Assembly: GCA_963675135.1 (NCBI GenBank)
Contig: OY776129.1
Span: 49,860,141-49,924,140, forward strand
Length of the DNA: 64,000 nt
DNA from: Galeopsis tetrahit
Lineage: Eukaryota > Streptophyta > Magnoliopsida > Lamiales > Lamiaceae
Direction: 5' to 3'
The position numbers and the translations under genes were made by a program. The notes under the pieces were generated by a model. It was given only the letters and a program-made list of their open reading frames with translations. It did not search any database and was not told the DNA's origin. Shown here in pieces: positions 56,030 to 64,000 of the stretch. Position 1 is the stretch's first letter; every line of letters starts with the position of its first letter.

Positions 56030-56711
56030 CAGGGACGGAACTACCCACAGGGTTGGGGTGGCCTTGGGCCCCCCTCAGAATTTTAATTTTTTTAACTATT
56101 ATTTATAGTATTTATTTTTTAAATTTATTTTCTATTTTCAATATTTAATTGTTTCCTCTATGCGGATTGGTGAGCCCATTTTCATCAGGCCCAGCACCGA
56201 ATATCCCATCAGCAATAAGAAAAGAAACAGTAATGATATTTCTTTTATTTATATGAGTATTAATTATTATTTTATTTTGTTTATTTTTTATTTCAGATCA
56301 TTATAAATTTTAGAATTAGAAAATTTTAAGTTTTTTTTATTTTTTATTTAACTTGTGAATATTAGTAATGTTGTAATATTTATATATATATATATATATA
56401 TATATTAAAATATATTTGACTATGAAAGGATTAATTTCTTTTTGATTACATGTTAGTGTAAATTGAGAGCAAATTGCAAAAAAAAAAAAAATCAGTATAA
56501 ACTTAATTGCAGATAATTTTCATTGATATGCAAGAGAGACGTTCTAAGTTTTAGTATATTAAGAACATATTTTTATATTTTAAGATATTTAAATATGAAA
56601 ATTGATATAATTGGTGTAAATATGAAAATTTTGAATTTTTATAAAGAATATACATTAGTGTTAAATTTTATATGTTGGCCCCCTCAACTTAAATTCCTGG
56701 TTCCGTCCCTG
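56030..56711. mobile_element. hAT-type non-autonomous element
   Basis: The ends CAGGGACGGAACTA and TGGTTCCGTCCCTG are inverted and flanked by the perfect 8-bp duplication CAGCCACG (56022-56029 and 56712-56719). An 8-bp duplication with CAGGG ends is typical of hAT elements. The same flank without the element is seen downstream of copy 2 (37656). The interior is AT-rich with a (TA)n tract at about 56384-56405 and no transposase. Confidence 0.9.
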
Positions 56712-56719
56712 CAGCCACG

Positions 56720-56989
56720 CGCGTGTAAAAGGATGTAGAGTAGTCCAGGAGGTAATATTTGTATTCCTCGATCCGTTATACGTCATTTTGAATCAATTAA
56801 TCTATCCATAAATAGGTCGGGCGAGTCCACACTGCCAGGGTGACTCAACCCGACCAACCCTCTTGCTCTTGACATTTGCCCGGGCAGCCCACCAGGCCAT
56901 GACCAGTCACTGTTCACTCACCCAACTCGCTTAATTTGACCCAGTTGACTTATTTTCAGGAGTTTTAGTGATATTTTTCATTTTTTTAA
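56720..56989. other. DUF674-type 3' flank continued
   Basis: GTAGAGTAGTCCAGGAGGTA and ATTTGTATTCC match 37674-37700 and the left window edge. 56800-56989 is ordinary intergenic sequence. Confidence 0.5.
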
Positions 56990-57105
56990 TTTTTTTTTAT
57001 TACAAGTTAAATACCCATCCCTTTTCCCCTCCCCATGACTCGAACCCAGGACCTAAGGCCTAGGTAGTGGTGTTCTAACCACTTGAGCTATCCCACTTTG
57101 TCTTT
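56990..57105 (-). mobile_element. SINE (tRNA-derived)
   Basis: On the minus strand GGGATAGCTCAAGTGGTTAG holds an A box and GGGTTCGAGTCATGGGG a B box, followed by AGGGGAAAAGGGATGGG and an A-rich tail (TAATAAAAAAAAATTAAAAA). Internal polymerase III promoter plus tail is the plan of plant SINEs. Target duplications are not clear. Confidence 0.65.
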
Positions 57106-57744
57106 TTAAGGTTTTAAATGAAACACATACTCCCAAACCCTACCGTATAAATACTCTATTTTTCAAAAAAAATTGTCATTCATTCCCCACTTTGCAAGCA
57201 AAATCCATACACAAACACACACTTGGAGATGTTCTTCATCTATCTATTCCTTCATTCTTCATTGTTTGGAGAAAGAGTTGGACCATTGTCTTTGGAATTC
57301 TAGTCTCCCTCTTCTACTCACCAAACTTTCTCTTTCCTTTATTTTTTATTTAGTTTGTCATTTAATTTTGTAATAGATAGATTATGTTGGTATTTGACTA
57401 TAACCATTTTGGTTCTAAAGCTATGTTTTACACTTTGGTGATATTTATGAATTAATCCCGTGTTTATATGGTGTTTGTGTTGTTTACTCCTATTTGAATT
57501 AATGTTTGATTTTCATTGAAAGTGTGTCATTAGTGCGTAATAATGATACAGTTATTTATTATTGATTGAAATTGAATTGAGATTTTTTTTTATTAATTTA
57601 TTGTGATCTCGAGAGAGGATGCATGTAATGATTTTAGGAGTCCTTTTGAATTATATCATGCATGTTAGGTATATATATTAGTTTGAATAATATTTCTTTT
57701 ACTATTAATTTAATTGAAAAAACTTTTAATTCATAATATAAATG
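57106..57744. other. Intergenic, no gene seen
   Basis: AT-rich sequence. Short frames exist (for example 57173-57373) but show no conserved motif. Confidence 0.4.
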
Positions 57745-57860
57745 CGTATAGCATGCGCTTACCTTTTCTTTAAATATCAGAATCTGGTGCACTAGGTAGC
57801 CCAGTTTAACTTTGAAAACCGTTATGAATTGAATGACTATTGATATTTAAACAAAAATCA
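57745..57860 (+). promoter_or_regulatory. Gene-less copy of the type-B DUF674 promoter
   Basis: CGTATAGCATGCGC, ACCTTTTCTTTAAATATCAG and GTTATGAATTGAATG match the promoters of copies 4 and 5 in order. No DUF674 exon follows; a MITE and unrelated sequence do. This marks a lost copy. Confidence 0.5.
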
Positions 57861-57976
57861 ACGTGAAAAGTGATATGATGCTCAATATTGGATTAATGTT
57901 ATGTGATCGGGTGAATTCTTCTATATGAAGATTACAGATACATGTGCACAATCAATATCTAAGTTGAAAAGAGATA

Positions 57977-58259
57977 CTCCCTCCGTCCCCGTCCCAGAGG
58001 AATTTGCACCCTTGAGAAGCCACACATATTAAGAAATGTGTAAGAAAAAGTGTAATGAACAATGTTTTGAGGGGTAATTTTGTAAACTTTTATGAATAAA
58101 CTAAAATATAGATTGAGTGTGGAAAAGTAATGGCATAGGGATAAATATGAGTATATTTTAAGAGTGAGAGTTATGAAGATATTTCTTTTTATGGAGTGTG
58201 CAAATTGGTATGGACATCCATATATGAAAAATGTGCAAATTACTATGGGACGGAGGGAG
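57977..58259. mobile_element. Stowaway-type MITE
   Basis: CTCCCTCCGTCCCCGTCCCA at the left and TACTATGGGACGGAGGGAG at the right are flanked by TA (57975-57976 and 58260-58261). It is related to 42103-42385. 58262-58784 is AT-rich without a gene. Confidence 0.85.
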
Positions 58260-59203
58260 TAATATCAAAGATACATATTTTAAAATATATTTATAATCCC
58301 TCTTAATAAGTTTTTCATTTCTTTTTTATGTATATCTCACGATATATTTTTTATTTAAATTTTTGTCATATTACTTTTTCTATCTCATTCCGTATACTAC
58401 ATCTATATATTATTTTTTCATACCTATCTACTCCATATTATTTTTTCTTTCACTATCACATATTGTTTTCTAATGGTACAACTAGTAATCAAAACACTAG
58501 AAAAAATGAAAAACTTATAATATTGGTATAACAATGATCTTCATTCTATTTTCTAAAGTTTAATGTGCACATTTTTTTTAATAAACTTCAAAGTTTAATA
58601 AAAGTGTTTTTTTATATGTGTACTTAATTTTTTTAATAAATTAATGTGTACATTTTTTTTAATAAAATCCAGTTTAAAAAAGTTTTTTTAATTAATGAAT
58701 AAAGTTTTTTTTTTCGAAGGAAATGAATATAATGTTTTAATGAATAAAGTTATAGGAATTTAATAAACTTTTTTTTTCTAAAATGGGTCTTTCTATGGTA
58801 AGAGAGGCTTTGCACTGTCTTACAAAAGACAATATTTCAAATACCGTTAGATCGTTGATCTAACGTATGAAATTTAATTTATATAATTGCACTTTGCATT
58901 AGTGCGTTTGCTCTATGCATTATGCAATCGCACTACATTGTCCTACTAATAAATTAAATTGACATATATAAAATGACGAAAATATCCTTTTATTTTAAAA
59001 TAAATAAAAATATTAAATTATAAAATTACATAAATATTCTTATTCTTAAAATTAAATAATACATCATCTAAATAAATTACTATTGTATTATAGAATTAAT
59101 CAAATTACAATATTTTAAATCAATTAATCTCAGAACCCTAGAAATCATCCCGCGATTGCATATGGATTAATTCTAACTCCGTCTCCACTACTAGCACTAT
59201 CAC

Positions 59204-59368
59204 CCAAGGTTTACTTGAGACAACTGGGAGAAGAACAAGGGCATCTATTTTAGAATGGAAGAATTGGGTAAAAAACACAATTGTACGCCTGCTCAACCTG
59301 CACTTTCATGGCTTCTTCATCAAGGAGCTAATGATGATGTTGTACCAATAGAAGCCATAGCGACAACC
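59204..59368 (+). pseudogene. Aldo-keto reductase fragment in the Pack-MULE
   Basis: The frame encodes a PRFT segment, then a TGA (59216-59218) in place of a glycine-type residue, then WEKNKGIYFRMEELGKKH, NCTPAQPALSWLLHQG and DDVVPIE. Plant aldo-keto reductases of the perakine reductase or auxin-induced type have NKxIYERVExLAxKHGCT and QLALAWVLHQG, DDVVPIPG at this point, close to the C-terminal third. Only about 55 codons are present, with no flanking exons. It can only be a relic. Confidence 0.7.
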
Positions 59369-59651
59369 ATTTCCTGTATTCAATTGATCTTCACCAACAA
59401 TCTGCTGCTACACACAGCAGAAAATGCAAAACAAAGATGAAAAAGTTGAAAAATAAAAGCAAAATTGGTGCCCCTTTAACCGGCAGCATTGCGTCTTATT
59501 AAAATCAATGATCAAACACATAATAAGATTATAAAACCAAGAAATTAAACAATTTCTTTGAAAAAAAAAAAAGGTCTTATGTATAAATTAAAAGGGAATA
59601 AGTAAAGCAGCAGAGAAATGAGCAAGTAAAAGAAGAGAAAAATGAAGATGA

Positions 59652-59993
59652 TTAATTGGCAACATCAATGTCGGTGGTGCAAGAAAGCAACCGCCGGAAA
59701 ATGGAGGCGAAGACGGAGCACGATGCCGACTTAGCCTTCTTCCGACCGCCGGCACCGGACTTTTTCTTCTTTATGATCTTCCTCTCTGGAGAAAGTGTAG
59801 CTCCTCAAATACATTTGGCGGCAAGAAAAACTGTCCACCACTCTTGGATGCCCGTACATGGAACGCTGCGTTTCATCTTCGCGAGATTTACAAATTCGAA
59901 GTCGGATTCCGACCACTTGTACAGGTTCACGTATGTGGCTCTCACCGGCACTCGGGCGTCCTCCACGCAGCTCGATATACATTTTCCGGCCAT
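59652..59993 (-). pseudogene. Small plant protein gene fragment in the Pack-MULE
   Basis: From the ATG at 59993 the first frame gives MAGKCISSCVEDARVPVRAT and YVNLYKWSESDFEFV. The next frame gives HPRVVDSFSCRQMYLRSYTF, and the first frame again gives a Lys-rich SASCSVFASIFRRLLSC end with TAA at 59652. The coding sequence is therefore about 113 codons long with two compensating frameshifts. I have seen this RVVDS-SCRQMYLRSYTF type in uncharacterised plant proteins but give no function. It runs opposite to the aldo-keto reductase fragment. Confidence 0.5.
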
Positions 59994-60381
59994 CTTTTTT
60001 CGCCGGAGAGTTCAATCCTATGTCCTGCCCTAGAAAAGTTTGATTTGCTTGTGGAGTTTTGTTCAATACATTTATTATGTTTATGTTTAAAATAATACAG
60101 AGGAAGGTTAAGTTTGTAAATTTGTATGTATTTATTTAAAATATATTATAAGGATATTTTTGTACTTTTATATATATTTTTTGTAAAAAATAAATATTTT
60201 ATCTAATTGCGAAGTGCGATCGCCTATAGCAATACAATATGATGTGTCAATTATTCATTGGACGTCTTTTGTAAGACAGGGCGAACCCCCTGTCTTACAG
60301 TAGAAAACCCCTTCTAAAATATGTACTAAATTTATTCAGTATTTCTTTTTTATGCTTTTTTATGCGGAAATACTTATACTA

Positions 60382-60545
60382 CCTCCCTCCATTCATTTAT
60401 AAGTTTCTCATTACTTTTGGATACATAAATTAAATAAAAATGAGTAAATGATGACTGAGAGAGAAATGAGATATAAAGTATAGAAAATTTATAAATAGGC
60501 ATATCAAAATAATAAAATAAGAAGTTTATAGTCAGACGGAGAGAG
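60382..60545. mobile_element. Short Stowaway-type MITE
   Basis: CCTCCCTCCATTCATTTATA at the left and AGTTTATAGTCAGACGGAGAG at the right are imperfect inverted ends flanked by TA. It is 164 bp and non-coding. Confidence 0.65.
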
Positions 60546-60719
60546 TATGAAATGTTGCATACATTAAATATTATAATTAAAGTAATTTGAGGCAAAAATT
60601 TGCGCGTTAAATCCGGATTTACGCAGATCAAACGTGTACTATTACAACTTACAAGTCAAAAAAAATATTACGAACACTTAATTTTTGAGTTTATTTACTA
60701 TTAAGTTCAATCCTTTAGA

Positions 60720-61090
60720 TAGTGTTTGGTTTGAGATTGTGATGGATTGAATTGAGATTGGAAAAAAAAGAATTGGGGTAATCTATGAATAATAATTGAG
60801 TATAAATTGTGTTTGGTTAATAATTGAAAAATAAGAGTAGATTTAGCTTTTGTGTCACATCAAAAATGATATTGTAATATTTTATTATTGATAATTTTTA
60901 TATAATTGTATAAAATAAGAGTGAGAATAAGTGGGTAAAAGAATAATAGAAGAGAGAATGAGTGATTCAACAAGAAAATAGTGATTTGATTATATAAAAA
61001 TAAGTATATAGGTATATTATAGTTGTGAATTGATATTTGAATTTGTATTTTAATTGAAAGAGATTGGATGGAAATTGAGTCAATTTTTCT
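60720..61090. mobile_element. MITE related to 20984-21377
   Basis: AGTGTTTGGTTTGAGATTG, TAATCTATGAATAATAATTG, AATTGTGTTTGGTTAA and ATAAGTATATAGGTATATTA match the reverse complement of 20984-21377 in order. The right terminus is unclear. 61091-61949 is AT-rich with no supported gene. Confidence 0.55.
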
Positions 61091-61952
61091 TCAATTTCAA
61101 TACTTTGATAGTATCTCTCTCCATTTCTAATTATTCTATATCCACGAAAATACTTTCCAATTAACCAATCACCTTCCTTCTGAGTTCTGGCTCTCGGTTT
61201 GAAATTCAAACATTTTCAATTTTTCCACTTTTAATTCTTACATTATGGGGAAATACAAACCTTTTGGTGTATTTTTCGGAATTTTGTATGAGTTTGATAT
61301 GCATTTTTGAGGATACACTTCCTTACTTAATTTTGTTGATCGATTTTGTGTTTATGCTGAATCAATCATTTCTTCAAGTGTTTTTTATATTTGGAAGGAT
61401 TTTTGTTGGTCTTATGTTGGTATTGAATTTATTCATGATGTTTTATTATAATGTAAATTTTTTGTTGCTTTGTGCAAATTTGGAATTTATTCGTTTCTAC
61501 AAGCATATTTAAGTGTTATACAAATTTCTTGTTGATTTATGTAATTATAAGTTTGTACGATTTTTGTTATGAATTTTTTGGACTTATTCGAATTTGGTGG
61601 GTTTGATTTTGAATTTATTCTTTTTGTGCAAACATTTTTTTTTTTTTGTTGATTTGTGCAATTACAATTTTTTTTTGAATTTTATTAAATTTTATGGGTA
61701 TTTTCTAATTTTGAAATTTAATGATTGGTGTTTTAATTTTGCAATTTAAATTTTGTTATCTTAAATTCTCTTTTTTTATTTGTATTTTGAAGGAAGATAA
61801 GAATTCAAATTTAAAAATCAGTTTTAAAAAATATACTCCGTATATATAAAAGTAAACAGTTGTCATTTTGAACATAATTGTAATTCTAATTTTTTTTGTG
61901 AAATAAAATGTAAAACTAAGGTGCTAAATGAACCTTTAAGTAACCCCTCTTA

Positions 61953-62249
61953 GGGCATGTTTGTTTTGGGATGAGAAATCTGAATTTGGAATTTCGAAAC
62001 TTCACCCCGTTACAGTTTGAGATTTTGATTCAAGATTTTAAAATCGCACCCTATAACACTATAAAAGTCAACTCTATAAATACCTATAAATCATATATAA
62101 ATACCTATAATCCTATACTATAAAGTTAAATCCTACCCTACATAAATTCCAAAACAAACACAAAACATAAAAAACATTAGAATTTTGAAATCCACTAGAT
62201 TTTGAAATTCGGATTTCAAAATTCTCAAAATCCCAAAACAAACATGCCC
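61953..62249. mobile_element. Tourist-type MITE (PIF/Harbinger)
   Basis: GGGCATGTTTGTTTTGGGAT at the left and its exact complement at the right, flanked by TTA (61950-61952 and 62250-62252). Length 297 bp, non-coding. 62253-62590 is AT-rich and empty. Confidence 0.9.
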
Positions 62250-62593
62250 TTAATGTTTTTGGACGAATTTATCAGAATATTTTTAAATTTTTAATGTTAC
62301 ACTTTTGTCCATTTAATAATAATATTTTGATCGTCCACTTTCTTGTAAACCCTAATTTAAGTTTATAACTCTCGAATTTTTTTAAAACTGCTTTAATTAA
62401 ATATAATTCATGTACGTGTAAAATAATTCACTATTGCTTTGACATTTTCTCGATAGTTTTAATTATTTAACGCGGTTAATCCCATACAATTAAGTTGAGA
62501 TATGGAATATATCTAAAAATCGTTATTCTAAAATAAAAAAAAATAAAAAATTGAATAGCCGTAGGCCCGTAGCAGTAGTACGTACTCCAAGAG

Positions 62594-62764
62594 ATATGTA
62601 TAGCACGCGCTAATTACTTTTTCTCGTAAATATCAGAATCTAGTTTTACTTGATAGTCGTAATGAATTGAATGTTTTGGTCTCTCTCTTTGTATATATAT
62701 AAATCAAACTAGAGATGGAATAATACTCCACTCTCCACATTACACAATTACGAGTATAAAGAGT
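62594..62764 (+). promoter_or_regulatory. Type-B promoter of DUF674 copy 5
   Basis: TTTTTCTCGTAAATATCAGA, TAGTCGTAATGAATTGAATG and CACATTACACAATTA match copy 4. A TATA-like GTATATATATAAATC lies at about 62692, roughly 70 bp before the ATG. Confidence 0.55.
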
Positions 62765-63460
62765 ATGGCAGAAACCAAATTGAGCATTAAGCTGTTGATC
62801 GACAACAATGAAAAAAGAGTGTTGTTTGCTGAGGCTGGAAAAGATTGTGTGGATTTCCTATTTTTCATTCCGACTCTTCCGGTGTCCACGCTCATTCGTC
62901 TTCTGGGCAAACAACAAATGGTTGGTTCTTTGGCGAATCTGTACGAAAGCATCGAAACACTGAATGAGTCTTACATCCAACCAAACATGACAAAGGCCAC
63001 GCTTCTCCTTCTCACACCACCTGGCTATTCTGTTCCTCTCTTGTCCATCAAAAAACCACCACAAATAAAAAAGACATTTTATAGGTGTTCCAGACAGAAA
63101 AGTTCTCCATCGACTTATAATGATGAGTATTCTTATGGCAGAGGAATTGCGTCCAAGTGTTCTGGAGAATATGGTAATTATTCTGATGACCCACGAGCGA
63201 TTTGTCCAGATTGCAGCTTTGAAATGAACAAGGTTATGACATATATTGCTCCTCCCCAGCACCTTGTTAAGCAACAAGACTACTCTAGTAGTAGTAGTGG
63301 AGAAGATGGGTTTGTGAAGGAGGTAGTGACGTACATGGTGATGGATGATTTGGTAGTCAAGCCCATGTCTACCATTTCTTCCATTACTTTGCTGGCCCAG
63401 TTTAACATCAAAGACGTCTCTGCATTGGAGGAGAAAGTTGTCAATTTGGGATTCAACGAG
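62765..63460 (+). CDS. DUF674 family protein, copy 5 (exon 2 missing)
   Basis: Exon 1 encodes 232 residues up to the conserved donor position (AACGAG|GTACCT at 63460/63461). It is more diverged than copies 1 to 3: KRVLFAEAGKDCVDFLFFI (18-36), GKQQMVGSLANLYESIETLN, an insertion of about 20 residues inside the Cys region (C at YRCS, then KCSG, then ICPDC), and VKPMSTISSITLLAQFN. No sequence like exon 2 (AVKLLKASLE) is found between here and copy 6 about 390 bp on. Read through, the frame would end at 63520 after 19 unrelated residues. The gene either makes a truncated protein or is decaying. Confidence 0.75.
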
Positions 63461-63851
63461 GTACCTACCTATATATCAACCATATTCAAATATATATTGT
63501 TTTGCTTAATTGCTTTCTGATTTTAGTTATGTCTGTTTGATTACTGTATGGCTTCTTTTTAGTGTTAAAAAAATTATAACATCAAAATCATTAAATAAAT
63601 AAATAACCGTAAAAAATCTTATTGGATAAAAAAATGTTGAGAAATTTGAAGAGGCGAGGTAGCGCCTAATGAGATTCTATCCAGCCAGCAGGCAGTTGAA
63701 GAGGAAGAGGCGTACATATATAATTGAATGTTGACGTTTAGAAGTGATTGGCAGACAATTTGTTCTCTGCAGCCTAGCTATATATATATAAACTAGATAG
63801 AGAAGAAGAACATCATGAACTTGATCCACAATTAACAAAGGCAAAAGGAAA
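63461..63851 (+). promoter_or_regulatory. Intergenic and promoter region of DUF674 copy 6
   Basis: Two acceptor-like sites (TTTCTGATTTTAG near 63526 and TTCTTTTTAG near 63563) lead to no family exon. A TATA-like CTATATATATATAAAC is at about 63779-63794, roughly 60 bp before the ATG of copy 6. Confidence 0.45.
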
Positions 63852-64000
63852 ATGGGGGAATTGAAGGTGAGTATGAAGCTTTTGGTTGACACAGTGGGGA
63901 GAAGAGTGTTGTTTGCAGAGGCCGGGAAAGATTGTGTGGATTTCCTCTTCTTCATTCTCTCCCTTCCCGTGTCCACCATCGTTAGCCTAGCTTCTCGGAA
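63852..64000 (+). CDS. DUF674 family protein, copy 6 (cut by window edge)
   Basis: The ATG at 63852 (AAAATGGGGGAA) opens a frame that runs off the window after 49 codons. It reads VSMKLLVDTVGRRVLFAEAG, then KDCVDFLFFILSLPVSTIV, the N-terminal mark of the family. AGKDCVDF and LPVST place it with copies 4 and 5. The start is supported by alignment with the other copies; completeness cannot be judged. Confidence 0.85.
   Translation, partial: MGELKVSMKLLVDTVGRRVLFAEAGKDCVDFLFFILSLPVSTIVSLASR

Larger units (their letters stand above)
58785..60311. mobile_element. Pack-MULE carrying two gene fragments
   Basis: The terminal inverted repeats of about 48 bp (left GGGTCTTTCTATGG and ACTGTCTTACAAAAGAC; right its complement with GTCTTTTGTAAGACAG) are flanked by the perfect 9-bp duplication TTCTAAAAT (58776-58784 and 60312-60320). 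Such flanks define a Mutator-like insertion. Instead of a transposase the interior has an aldo-keto reductase fragment and a small antisense gene, so it is a Pack-MULE, an element that captures host gene pieces. Confidence 0.9.

Noticed and set aside
61264..61512. Hydrophobic open frame of 82 codons.
   Set aside because: Phe/Leu-rich translation of a T-rich stretch with no motif or homologue that I can recognise.

Overview
This is nuclear DNA from a flowering plant, most likely a eudicot. It is AT-rich, its genes have short GT-AG introns, and it is packed with plant transposon families: Tat-type Ty3/gypsy, Ty1/copia, Helitron, Mutator-like, hAT and PIF/Harbinger elements, Stowaway-type MITEs and a SINE. 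The only host gene family I recognise is DUF674 (Pfam PF05056), a plant family of unknown function. The species cannot be read from the sequence.

Layout. 1-15960 is almost entirely repeats. It holds a DUF674-type 3' flank at the left edge, an LTR-like remnant, a broken Helitron helicase on the minus strand with its 3' terminus (2033-4822), AT-rich tandem repeats, a decayed copia pol with its 3' LTR (8642-11990), a PIF/Harbinger-type element and a foldback element with a nested MITE. DUF674 copies follow, all on the plus strand: copy 1 (16132-16948), copy 2 (36147-36941), a broken copy 4 (38242-38445), copy 3 (54561-55365), copy 5 (62765-63460, second exon missing) and copy 6 (from 63852, cut by the window edge). 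Their flanks are also duplicated, and three gene-less copies of promoter-type sequence remain.

Two complete Tat-type retrotransposons split the array. Element A (23270-35565, minus strand) has LTRs differing at 11 of 726 positions and carries stop codons between gag and pol and in the integrase. Element B (42590-54489, plus strand) has LTRs differing at 2 of 726 positions and an uninterrupted 1996-residue Gag-Pol, so it is young and possibly autonomous. Both carry, between pol and the 3' LTR, a multi-exon gene in antisense orientation whose predicted proteins are related to each other. In A this gene is open; in B it has two TGA stops. A also holds a tandem array with a four-monomer higher-order period.

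Element B sits 8 bp upstream of the TATA-like box of DUF674 copy 3, so the LTR now replaces that gene's distal promoter. Further right are a hAT-type MITE whose empty site is preserved beside copy 2, and a Pack-MULE (58785-60311, perfect 9-bp target duplication) carrying an aldo-keto reductase fragment and a small antisense gene fragment. A 1.6-kb Mutator-type foldback element (39119-40732) could form a very long hairpin, and a duplicated plastid trnA-UGC fragment lies at 41287-41530.

The strongest candidates for something little described are the antisense gene of the two Tat elements, the LTR takeover of a DUF674 promoter and the Pack-MULE.
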